Below, in pieces: positions 46,264 through 57,861 of a stretch of DNA of 64,000 nucleotides (positions are counted from its first letter, which is position 1; each line of letters begins with the position of its first letter). The notes beneath the pieces were generated by a model. It was given only the letters and a program-made list of their open reading frames with translations. It had not been told where the DNA came from and searched no databases. This stretch comes from Eucalyptus grandis (Eukaryota > Streptophyta > Magnoliopsida > Myrtales > Myrtaceae). The translations under genes were made by a program, and so were the position numbers. Location of the stretch: the NCBI RefSeq assembly GCF_016545825.1, contig NC_052613.1, forward strand, positions 47,536,112 through 47,600,111, in the 5' to 3' direction.

Positions 46264-49223
46264 ATTTGTTCTCTTTCTCTATGGGGTTGAGAAGATTTTA
46301 GTCCTGTCGTTCCAAGGCTAGAGTCTTCTTAGATGATGTATAAAAAGTCTGTCCTTGCGATTAAATAAGTGTACAATAATAGTAGATAATAGAAAATATT
46401 TAACTGACAAACAGTAATTCCAAAGCATCCTATGTCATATAAGATTCCATCCCATCTAATAAATAAGGCGAGTTCCTATTCATACATTCTTCTAGAAACA
46501 TTATGTTAGATTATATTAGATTGATTAAATTTTTTTCTACCATACTGTTAAGTAATATGTCTAATAAACATTAAGGAAATTGGGAGGTAATTGAGTGATG
46601 ATGTGGTTCAACCGTTAAGCTCCATTCTGCTGGACTTTCTTCTTAGTTTGGTTTTAATATATGATGCGTAATAAATTAAAACGAAACAAGATAATCACAA
46701 TGATCGGAGGCTTTTAAAAAAATAAAAATAACTTTCTGCTTTCTTGTGTAAAATTCAAATTGTTATTTAATTATAAAAAGTTATAATTCAAATTACATAT
46801 TAATGCTTACGTGTTGTGTAAATTTAATATGTTTAAAGACAAGATAATGTAAAATGTAGACTGAGACAACATTAGAATAAACAAAAATATAATGTAAAAA
46901 TCTATCAAGACAAGCCATTAGCTAACTTGGTGATGTTCTTGAAATCCCCTAGAGGTGGGGGACCATGTCATTGTCCTTTGTACTTGTCATTTTTCTTTTT
47001 TCCTTACTTTTTCTCTTTTGGGCGAACAGAAAGTGTAAGGTAACATGATGTTGAAGCAAAGCCACAATCTTTCACTTCATTGGCCGACAAATGAGAATCG
47101 GAATCCACTTACGAGGGCTACGCTACATCCACCACAATCTGCTCAAGCCCGGAAACCATCTCATTGCAGCTTAGAAAGTTATTATAGCTGTCTCGATAAG
47201 GGCAGCAGCACGGGGAATGACCCGATGGATACCCACTCTCTAGTGTCAGTGGACAAGATCAGCTTATGCTCGGTGATAAAATGTTGTACTTTGCAAGACC
47301 GTACATGTCAGAAGAAGACAAATGAAGATATTGAGTCTTAAGTTCTAGCGTCCCTGTCAATTTGTGCATAATCTCTTTTGAACTCTTTACCAAGCTCCTT
47401 TTCTTATTAGTGTTGAACTCAAGTTCTTCTAAATCACATCCAACAAGTAAGATAAATGTGTTCCAATATATGACCTATTCCGCACGAAGAAAAGTACATA
47501 AAAGGGTGATCATTTGAAATCAGGTCCAAATTTATGAGTAATAGCACGAGTCTTAACATGATACTAAATATTTCACGAAACATTTGGCAAGATGTTTGAG
47601 ATCTTTAATAAGGATAGCAGGTGTTGCACATTCTTATTCACTTATAATCACAATTAGTTGTTGTATTTGGTCACTCCCCTTCCATGTTAGTCCATTTATT
47701 TCTAACCGCCTCTTGCTCTACCAGGATTTTCAAAATAAATCATGAGACTCTTAGTATGTACGTAGTGAGTAATTTTTTATGTGACCAGTAACTTTTTACA
47801 AGATATTCGACTTCCAATATATAAATAAGTACTCACCTATTTACATTATTAATAATTTTTTAAATAAAAGGTAACCTATCTACATTGATTCTTACCGTCC
47901 CATGTATTTTTTTTTTTTTTAAAAGGACAAGTTTGAAAAAAATTGATGCTTTTGCAATGTAACATTAAATCTTAATTTGTGAGACCAAAAATTTACATGA
48001 AGTTTGTGACTTATTCATGGGACGAGTAAGTTTTGCTTTAAAAAAGTAATTACCATCAACCCTGTTTAATAAAAGAAAATATAGGAATTGACAAACAATT
48101 TTAAGCCACCCCGGGTCTAGAAAGTGAAAATTAAAGTTTTTTTTTTTTTTCAGCAGCTGTAAATGAAAATTTCTCCCAAGAGGGCTAAAGAACAAATGAG
48201 CCCGGCTTTTTTCTGATGACGCCCATTTTCCTAGTTTCATCACATGATTTCCTTAGAAAACAGCGCACGTTCACATGCTTTCCTTTTAATACAGTGCCGG
48301 TTCACATGCATGCCCCAGTCGTTTTGTAGTAAACACCGGAGTATTAAGATTAATAGAACTTGGATCTTGAGAAGACGGAAAATTATCATAGCTGCGGGGG
48401 CAACTTAAAATCTAACTTCACATGGTAAGAAAAATTTATGTTAATGAATTTCCACTTTTGTCTGAATAAAAAACTGAAGAAAAGATTATGAAGTATAAAT
48501 TGTGAATGAAGTAGTTTGAAACCTTTGTGTGCAAAAAAGAAATTGCAGATTGGTATAAAAGTACGATGTGCGGTGGGATAACAAAAAGGAAGTTGATGAG
48601 GATGCTTTTCGACTTTAGATTTTAATATGCGGAATGGTAGAACGGCTCTTAAAGTCGGCTAATCTTCTCTTGTGAATTCCATTTAGAATTGGAAATTGGG
48701 ACATGTTACATCTTCTTATGTGCCCAATTTGAAGAAGGCTAAATATCATAAATATATAAATCTTTATGCCATATAAGTCATATTTTTAAATCCAAATAAA
48801 ATACGTGGATAGTTTCCCTAAGCATTCTTTGTTTTATCAATTTATTCATTTTCAGAAAAGCTCTCTGGTTAGTCGCTATAAGAAAGAACGAACCTGGCTA
48901 ATAGTGGGCTGATCGACGGTTGACCAACAAAGGCGAGGCCCCAATTGGCCAGATCAAGAGAGGAGGACAGGAGACGGTGTCGACAAGATCAAGAGAGAGA
49001 TGAGACGAGACGAGACGAGACGGCATGGGCAAAGACACCAGGAATAGAGAGATCAAGGGCACTGCTGGGGAAAGTCGAGAGACGAAGAGTCTGAGAGAGA
49101 GGCTAGCTATGGGAGTGAGAACTAAAAGAGAGTAGCAAGGGTCTTTAAATAGAAAAGATTTAGCATTGTTTTGAACTGTTCCAAACCAGTTCTTCCAAAG
49201 GTTGGTTCCCAAGATTTTTACAT
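46264..49223. other. Upstream region of the intact NLR
   Basis: The counterpart of 7838-10854, with no supportable gene. It presumably contains the promoter. A 98-codon plus-strand frame at 47045-47341 is not preserved in copy 1, which argues against coding. Confidence 0.55.
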
Positions 49224-49649
49224 GAGAGCTAATCGAAAGTTGTTGAGGTCAGTGAATCTGAAATGTTGCAGCACGTGGCAGAGCGTAACATGCAGCAGCG
49301 AACAGGGCTGAAATTTCAGGGCCTATCACTTTGGAGGACGGTGAGTTTGATGATGGCGTCGATTTTGCGAAAAAAACAGCAGAAGGGGGGGATAATGACA
49401 CTCGATAGCGACGGATTTGACCAAATACGGACACCGGCAGAACTGACGTAATATTGCAACCACCACTATAGATTAAAGACTTAATGGCGCTTCATCAATT
49501 TATAATGGCTCTAGTACCATGATAAGAATGAAATGAAGAGTGAAAATGGGGAATAACTGTATAGTTTTACGTATTGATAAACAATACATGAGCCTTTATT
49601 AGATAACTATTTAAAGTAATAAGATAAATATAATGCCACATATAATTAA

Positions 49650-52600
49650 TGTGACATCCAGAATTTTCAATATTGTTTTCTATTAAATTAATCGGGCATT
49701 TCATTGACGTGTCTATAGGGTTGTTCTCGGGGGCGATCACTCTCGAGATAACTGGCCCAATGGGTAGTTCATTAAAGAATATTAAGGCAATAGACTTGAG
49801 AATTCGACCGTGAAGCGGCTTCTCGACCGTGTCCATCTTTAGAGGTCATTACCGCACGCTTAAAGATCGAACCGAGATCGTAGATAGGTCGGTTCGACCG
49901 AGATGTGTGGCCGATCGTGGGTGACTCCACTAAATTGGAAAATTCTCGTCGACCGCACTAATTTGATTTTCGTCGTTTTGGTACCTGTGTTGGTAATCGA
50001 GCCCTCGAGATTTTCACGACAATTGAGAGTCGCCAATGTGTCGAGTGGGTTCATTGTGGCTCGAAGAAAATCGACCACGAGTCAATTGCCCTAAAAGTTC
50101 CAAAACTACCCTAGTCTAGGTCACACTAAAAGCACGCCTGGAGTGAAATTAACCGTCGATTTGAGTCGATTTCGTAAATCGAAAGTTCGTGATGTCACAA
50201 GCTATTTTAGGAACATCGACTCGCCTAAGAAGATTTTCGGAGATTCGGAAATTTTACGAAAATTGGGTTCGGACGTCGCGGAAATTTGCGAAGTTCGATT
50301 GGCTAAATTAATGGGAAATTTGACTTTCGGGTTGAGCCTGTGTAAGTCGGAAATATATAGAAAATTTCTTGGGATTTTTCTACATCAAAATTGGACCTCA
50401 ATTTGGAGAGATCGGAATTGAAATTTAGTTCGCACTTAGTTCAAATCGAACCTTGAGATGGGGGCATGCATCATTGGTATCAATTTGGATTTTTGGTGGA
50501 TTCTTGAATGAGGAAAAATGCAGAGATGATCAATGAATGATCAATTGAATTTGTGAGAATCAATTGAGATGAAATCAAGAGAAATTTAGAACCAATTGAG
50601 GCCATCTCTCTCTCACTTTCATGTAACCCCCTCAAGCCTAGCTAATTTGGACCAATGGAAGGTCACAGGAGAGTGTCTTGGTGGCTACATCGGAGGCCAT
50701 GGGGTTATACTTGGCCAGGATAAATCTTTAGAGAAGCAAAGACGGAAAATATCGCTCTGGTGGGCCCTCCACTCTCTCTTATCCTCAAGACCGTGCGTGA
50801 CCAGCAAAAGGGAGGAGAACCAGCGAAGCTCCAAGTTCATTGAACGTCCAACTTCCCTGCAATTCCACCGAAGACTTAACTCCACAATCCTTCTCTCTCC
50901 CTTCGCCGCTTGCCCCTCTCGCATGGCCAGATCACCCTGCTCCACCATCTTTTGCCTTCTTGGTCAACTGCAGCGAATTCCTTCAAGCGAAGTCCCCAAG
51001 TGTTGACTGAAGTGCTGCGCTTCGTCCAGCTCCACTCGGTTGAGACAACTCACGGCCGAAGCTGCTGTGAACCGTTCACGCCAACCCACTCAGCAACGCC
51101 ACCTGCTGCCTCTTGCATCCGCGTGACCGAAGCTGCCCGTCTTCTTCAGCAGTTACGGCCAGGCGCCCCTCTCCACGTTGAAGACCCCTGCAGCTTGTCT
51201 CCACGCGGCAGCTCCACCCACTGAACTATTACGTTCAGTTCAGTCAACCAGCGAAGCTGGTGTTGACCGTGAGGCCTCCACTCACGGAAATCCCCAAGCA
51301 ATTTCTTCGTGTGTCCAGCGAAGCCAGTTTCTATTCGGTCAGCTCCTCTCCTTCAAGCACCAGCGTGGACTCCTCCCCTGCCAGTGAAGTCCCGCGTGGA
51401 CTCAGCAGATTCCACCGCGTTCATTTCTCTCGTACGAAGATGGACACGCCGGCATCTGCTTGAAGACTTCCTCTACCGTGTCTCCCCACCGCCAACCGCA
51501 GCTCACGTGTCCCTTTAGCCTCAGTGGATTCCAGCGCCCTCACCATTTCTTTCGTTCAGTCGGCGTGAAGACCGAAACCACGAATCCAGTCAACGACGCC
51601 AGCTGAAGGTGACCGAATTCCCCAGCTCGAAGACCAGCGGAGCCGCACGCCAGCGAAGCCCGTGAATTCGTATGCCTTCAGCCCTTCAATTTCAGTCATT
51701 TAAAGCCCAACGAAAATTGGCCCATCAGCTTGTAAGTTCCAGCTCAGTTTGCAAAATTCCAGCCCAAGTGATCAGCATCAATTTGGCCCAAGTTCAAGCC
51801 CAGTCCAGTCCAGGTGAGTTAATTGGCCAAGCCCAATTTTCAGCAAATCAATTGCAGCCCAGCCCATAGCTTGAAGCCCATCTTCGCAGCAGGCCCAGTT
51901 CAACTTGAGTCTGGCCCAAAAGCAAGAACAAATCTCAGTTGGGCTGAGATTTGTTGGGCCAAGATCAAGGCCCGGTCCCAAGCCCGCCGGTGTTGTCGAA
52001 AGTCCAATTTCGGCCGCCGTCGCGTCGCCGTTGCGGTGATTCGGTCCCCGCTTTTGTCAAGTGAGTTTTACTCACTAAAGCTTTATTAATTTGCTAATTA
52101 TGTCTTAGGGTTGGTTAGATTTAATTACATGCACTTAGGTGGTTAGATTAGGTTAGAACACTTAAATTAGTGACTTGAGGATGCATGTTAGGTGGTTAGA
52201 CTTAGCTATTAGCAAGTAGAAATGTTTGGTTATTTATTGAATGTATCTCGGGATTTTTCCCGACCCGTTTCGGCTCCAATAAGGCAATATGGGCCTAAAT
52301 TGGATTTTTTATGTTTATTTATTTATTTTCGAAATTTATTTATTTAATTAATTATTTTTTTCGGAAATTCAACCGGGATGGCCGGTGACCGGAATTTCGT
52401 GCTGATTGTCGTGGTGCAGACCGTTTATTTATTTGAGCTCTACGTTGTGTGGAATTGAATTTATTGTGGAATTTTAGGAATTGTCCTAAATTGTTTGTTA
52501 TTGAGTATTTGATTGGTAATGGCTAAGCATGGATATATAGCGCCAGTACGTTGATGGGCTATATAGTAGGGAGAATGGTGAGACCAATCAGGTACGATAT

Positions 52601-53593
52601 TATTGGACATACGTGGTTCGGTGATTGGAAGATCACCTTTGGCGAAAATGGCGCTTAAAACGCATGTAAATGACTTATAGACACACGTGGTTCGGTGATT
52701 ATGGGAATATCACTGGTGAAAACGGCGCCTTAAAGAACGCACGATGTTGTCTATAGCCGATGTCACCTTGGCGAAAACGGCGCCCTTGAAAGGACACGTG
52801 GTTCGGTGATCAAGGTTATCACTGGTGAAAACGACGCCTGAACGCACGGTGTCGGTGATCGGTATGTCATTGGCGAAAACGACGCCCGAGAAACACATGT
52901 GATTTGGTGAATGAGTACACCACTGGGAAGCGTGGTATGAGTGGGAATGACCTGTAGAAAGGGGCTGGCGACACGTAATCGACTTTGTCGATTGATCAAC
53001 TTGATCGGATGTCGTGAATTGTTTGAATATCTGTGTTTAACCTTGAATTGCAGTTGGAACCGAGGCCAAGGTAAGTCCTCCGACTCGTGTTGTGCTTAGG
53101 CAACCGGATGACGTATTAGTTTATTAATCGAGTCTTAGTGGGTAGGACTCGCTGAGACGTGGTCTCATTGGTTATTGAATAACCATTTCAGGACCCTGAG
53201 GAGAATCTAAGGAGGAGGAACCTGAAGAGGCGAAAGACTTTTGAGGAAGAAGATGATCCAGAGAGGGATCTTAAGTATAACCCGGATGTGGATTGAGATC
53301 CCATCCCTTTTGTGAACCCTATCTTGGTATAGATAGATGTGAGACTTTTATGCTGTAAATAGTATTGTAAATATACTATGAGTGGTGCTGTTAATGAAAG
53401 TGTGGTTGTGAATTTCAATATGAAAAATATGGCCTACTTTCCTATCCCATTGTTTTATTGTCTGGGGATTTATAACTCGCTTCCGTGTCTTTGCGCTAAA
53501 AAAAAAGCTCGGCGATACATTGTCCCTGGATATCGCATTCTAAAATCGGCCAAGTAGAAGGATGTGCGCGCGTCCGAGGATCGGGGCGTGACA
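49650..53593. mobile_element. Solo-LTR-like insertion, 3.9 kb, with 5-bp target duplication
   Basis: The insertion starts TGTGACATCC and ends GGGGCGTGACA, and is flanked by ATTAA on both sides (49645-49649 and 53594-53598). The paralogous site in copy 1 (near 11275, and again in its tandem repeat near 11817) shows the sequence with a single ATTAA, so the ends are exact. TG...CA termini, a 5-bp target duplication and no internal direct repeat or coding domain fit a solo LTR left by recombination of a long-LTR retrotransposon, such as Ty3/gypsy Tat/Ogre types or large derivatives. The lineage is inference. A GC/CT-rich stretch (50600-51660) gives accidental open frames. Orientation is probably plus, since 53340-53420 resembles an LTR transcript end. 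Confidence 0.7.
52600..52935. repeat. Variable tandem repeats inside the solo LTR
   Basis: At least three units of 77-112 bp begin ACACGTGGTTCGGTGAT (52605, 52682, 52794), followed by a decayed one at 52893. Each contains atcac-tggtgaaaacggcgcc, sometimes twice as a half unit (tcac-ttggcgaaaacggcgcc). Between units the spacer and direction stay constant. Confidence 0.85.
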
Positions 53594-53904
53594 ATTAATC
53601 AAGGATATGTATGATTGTAGGAGATATATGTATAATCCTGAAAAATATGCAAAATCAAGTAAATACAATAAAAAAAAATGAAGGAAGGTAATTATGATGA
53701 TGAGAGTTAATTGAGTTTTCTTAGGACTAGTTTGTTTATGCTTTTTTAAAATGCAAAAAATAAATTTTAAAATGTTATATAAATGTTAAAAAAATTTGAA
53801 AAAAATTATGCATAAACTATAAATCAAGATTTAATGGTTGTGAAAATTCGATAGGTTTCAAGCCAAAAAAAAAAAGAGAGTGTGAAAACTTGTTCCAGAC
53901 AAGA

Positions 53905-53905
53905 T

Positions 53906-53953
<48 letters not shown>

Positions 53954-54085
53954 TAGCCTTTTAGATATCTTGCTGAGGTTAGTGAGAGGGCATAGGTTTA
54001 AAGGCGATATCACTGTCTTGCAATTTGATGTGTCTTCTTTTATCCTTTTCCTTGTTTCCTTCTCTCTCTCTCTCTCTCTCTCTTT
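53905..54085. repeat. AAT and TC microsatellites
   Basis: An AAT run lies at about 53909-53951 and a TC run at about 54059-54083. Both fall in the part of copy 2 that matches 14909-15330, where the corresponding runs are absent. Confidence 0.95.
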
Positions 54086-54200
54086 TAAACGCAATCGGAT
54101 AAGATAATGTGTTGGTGATTCCCTTGTTACATGGCGACTCTAGATTGGACAACCTATACTAGAAGATAGATAGGAAGAGTATAATGGATTGGGTCCCATG

Positions 54201-55129
54201 GCTATTCACTAAGGTTTAACTAGTGGGGTCCAAGTCTATGAAGCTGTACGACAAAATCGCACTGGAAGAGAAGTGACTTGGGACTTGAAAAAGACACGAC
54301 ACAAAGAATCCATATTCACTCAAAGGTTAAGGTCTAGCAAATATCGATGATGAAATGGGTAGATTTTTATATTCCAAACAATAAAGGGAATTTCGTAATA
54401 TTAAAAAAAATGAAAAGGAAAAGATGAAACATTCGGATTATTTTGACACGGCAAGAAACGATTTCGGAGGTAATTATGGAACTTGTCTTTGCATAGCTTG
54501 GCTTGTTTTCTCTTCTGATATTCCTAGGATTGGCATTTGCTTATTACCCAAAATTAAAGAGAGAGGCAACAGGGTAGAGAGGACAGGGACGATGGAGGCC
54601 CAAGGCTCGCCGGGGAGTGTCCTTTATTGCTGGAAAACTTGGCGATGTCCATGGCTTGAACTGATATTTCCTTTGACCTCGAATCCCTAGAATTAGGCAT
54701 CGCGTGTTATCGACGTTTTGTTCGGAAATTACACCCTTCCAAAGTCGCGGTTGCTGGCTGGAAAAGAAGTATAACTTTCATGTATAAACACAAAATATTT
54801 GGATTATTTTCAAGATTGATCTTTTTATAAAATTGTATTGTTACATGAGGTCTTTTCAACAATACAAAAACCACTAGATTCAATTATCCGTAGAGTAAGA
54901 ATTGAGTGCCCGAAGCCAACACCTCTTGTAATCTAGGCTTTTACCACTGCAGTTCCTTTTGATAGCTAAGGTAGATAAACTCGACTCTCTGAAATGAACT
55001 AAAAATGATGAAATACTGAATTGTAAATACTCTGTCGATGGTTGCTGGTAGGCTAATCATGGAGGCTGATACATTGTAGTGTGGTTCCCATTTGCTGTAC
55101 ATATCTTTTTCTAATAGTGAATTCCGAAT
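54201..55129. other. No feature recognised
   Basis: An AT-rich non-coding stretch. An 88-codon plus-strand frame at 54424-54690 resembles nothing I know and is not supported. Confidence 0.4.
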
Positions 55130-56217
55130 CATGTCTTCTCTGCGAGTGAACGTGAATATGTGTTCAGCCGATGAAAAAATAGTGTGGCAGTGCCGCCACG
55201 TTCTTGTTGCAAAATTAAATGACAAAAAAGGTAGAATTGAAAATAAGTTGGAATTTTTTTCTAAAAAATAAATATGAAACGTTATAAATAATAATAATAA
55301 AAAATAGTAGACTCGTGTCCTCACAAATCTACAATGATGCAGATCTATTAGAAAAGTCGATACGTCTATAATCATAGGCAATGTATAGCTTTTTATAACT
55401 CAAAAGGGATGAATAGACACAAAGCTCATGGAACACCCTATTATAAAATAAATAGTTACAAAAACAGGCCACACTATTTCCACACTCGAAATGGAGGGAA
55501 AGGTTGAAAGGGATTAAAAAAATGCAAGAAATGTTCTCATATGAGTGGAGAGCTCCATTTATTTCTAATTCACTTATGATCGGACCATCATCATAGCCAT
55601 TATGCCATTTCAAAATAGAAGCAAAATCCCGAGAAAATCATCAGTTTGACGAGTTCTGGAAATTCTCTCCCTAATTTATTAGATAATAATTTCCAATAAT
55701 TGGACAACTTGCGTCACCCTAAGTTAAAAAAGATGAATAGTGCTAGAGACACTCATATTGACATATTCAATTGGCTCAAACTTTATAATACTCAAACAAT
55801 AATTAGATTTATAAAAATTAGATAACGTCACCATTTTGCCACATCTAATGGAAACTGAAGGTGGCATTGGTAAAAAATCTTCCAACAAGGAATGCGTTCA
55901 TCAGTAGTTAAGCGCACAGGAGTAGACTTATTGCTCTCAGACATTTCAAAAAAGAGACTAACTTGAGCTGTTCAAGCGCAACATCTTGACAACGTTCAAG
56001 AGGGTTTGAACCACAGCAGCATCTGCTACCTTGGAAGCTGCTCTAAGTTATTAAAGAGTTGAGATTCGAGGTACTAACCCCCTTTTAATTACAACGGGCA
56101 TGCCTTTTCAAAGGCTTGTTGCTCTTTGCGGCATAAATCGAACTCGTTTGTGTGGTAATACATGCAACCAACATAAGCATCCATCTCTTTTGTGCACCTC
56201 TCGTGAAGATCTTTCAG
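55130..56217. repeat. Direct repeat D, copy 1
   Basis: This segment is repeated at 62607-63646 in the same orientation, from catgtcttctctgc to gtgaagatctttcag. This copy has about 50 extra bases near its start. No gene family is visible. The two copies bracket the second SR-protein segment, but they lack TG...CA ends and target duplications, so they are not LTRs on present evidence. Confidence 0.85.
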
Positions 56218-57861
56218 CCCAATTCTCCTAATTGAATTATGTATATAAGCTTGATTAGCCCATGCATAAAAAAATAATAAATAAGAGAAAAATAAGCTTG
56301 ATTAGTCCATGCATTCAGCCAATTCCTGAGCCTACCCAAGGCATATCTAACTTGGACTCACAAAAAAAAAGAAGCGTTCTCTTCGAAAGAAACGACCAGT
56401 TGGCCGTTTATACTCCTCCGTTCGCCGCCGTTCGTTGGTAGCCACCGTTTCTGACCTCGCCAGAAACGACAATCCTCGACCGGCGCCAAGAGTTCCTTCT
56501 TCGCTTCTGTTAAGATCCGCTTTTCTCGACACCAAATCGATGCGGGAGCCGAAGTTCCGACCACGAAGCAAGTACAAAGCCAGGCCCAGCCACACCGAAC
56601 AAACCAAAGACGCTCCTCTCCGTTGCCCCTGCCTTCCGCTACCTCAGAGCTCACCGGATACGTTTGTGTTTCTCGCAATTCGATCGAACCACGCCCAGTT
56701 TTATATGCGAGATATAAACGCCTGTTGGATGCTGATATATCAGGTGAATTGAAACGTTGAAATCGAGTCCATAGCTCAGTTTCTAAATCGCCCATGCACC
56801 GTCCGACGAAATATCTCAATGAAGGAATCGAATCCGATTTAGCCAAAACAGTGTTCGAGATGTTATTTTTATGCTCTATTAGTTCTGAAATCATTAAACT
56901 GAGACTGAATAGGCGTTTTCTTTGATTTTTGGTGGCATTATTTCTCATTATCCGAGTTGGTCATGAGCGCCTCGCCGGAGGAACCCGTGGTTAGAGGCCG
57001 CTGTAGTTAGTTTCTCGTTTACGCACTTGTGTGCTTGTTCCGTTAGAATGGATGCCGTTTTACAATGTCCATTTTTTTTTTTTTGGTGGCTTAACATCAC
57101 CGGTGAGGTTCGGTGATGGCCGGAGAGGGGCGGCCGGTGACCAAGCGATGGCCGGCGGTGACTGGCACCTGTTGGACCGAACGACCGAGGGGGCGTGCTG
57201 GCTCGACGGTGGCCTGAGCACCGGCGAGGGGCTCATCGGCCGGCACTCATCGGAAAATGGTGCTGGCTGGGAGTTATGGACTGAGTGTAGTGAGATTAAA
57301 ATGAAGAGAGTTGGGCTGAGTGTTGTCGGTCGGTAGTATCATTCCTAAAATTAAAATTTTTTCTTCCAGCCTTATGTTTTTCATCAACCCGAGTCCCGAC
57401 TTGTCCCAAAAAAGCCAAAGTCAGGTTTTAAAGGGGCACTCTCGTAATTTTGCGGACACAAGCGTTTCCATTTACAAGAGAGAAATTCAGAGATATTGTG
57501 TTAATTTTTTTATCTCTGATTAGTGTTTATAATCAATTCTTTACTTGTGTTCTCATGTATTTGTAAAATGAAGTTCAACTATATGTGTTTGTGCTCAAAT
57601 TACAAGAGTTAGGCTCAGCCGTTGATTGTCGTTTGAGTTCAACGAAATGGAAATGTCAGTAGAACTGCATTTCTTGTGCCTTAGATAGACACAGGCGACT
57701 AAGAGAGGAACATAAACTCGATCTTGATTCTTGGATTTTGAAGTCCAGGTTTAGGACGATTTGGACACCCGATCGTAGGCTCTCGAAATTGATGGCGGAA
57801 TATCTCGAGCTGATAAACTGTTTGACATATGGTTAGTGAAGAAACCTGTTTTTAATGTTGA
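56218..57861. other. Single-copy stretch between repeat D and SR-protein copy B
   Basis: 56350-56760 is GC-richer and open in several frames (196 codons on the minus strand at 56358-56948), resembling a gene leader, but I recognise no protein. 57060-57340 has a GC-rich block with ggccggcggtgac-like repeats. Nothing firmer can be stated. Confidence 0.4.

Larger units (their letters stand above)
42155..54200. repeat. Segmental duplication, copy 2 (NLR segment)
   Basis: 42155-49649 matches 3925-11300 and the remainder matches 14909-15330, with a 3944-bp insertion at 49650-53593 in between. The copy includes the intact NLR, its 3' flank and about 3.4 kb upstream. Confidence 0.9.

Noticed and set aside
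46336..46350. TATA-like string upstream of the intact NLR
   Set aside because: tataaaaag reads on the plus strand, opposite to the gene, and the minus-strand reading is a poor TATA box.
47045..47341. 98-codon plus-strand frame upstream of the intact NLR
   Set aside because: The aligned sequence in copy 1 (8630-8930) has indels that break the frame, so it is not conserved as protein.
50596..51006. Open frames of 70-136 codons inside the solo LTR
   Set aside because: CT/GC-biased, overlapping in several frames, without gag or pol motifs.
52600..52935. Possible CRISPR-like array
   Set aside because: Units vary in length, spacers are themselves related, and this is plant nuclear DNA inside an LTR; ordinary tandem repeats explain it.
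56358..56948. 196-codon minus-strand frame
   Set aside because: No recognisable family, no matching open frame elsewhere, and overlapping frames on both strands are equally long; probably chance.
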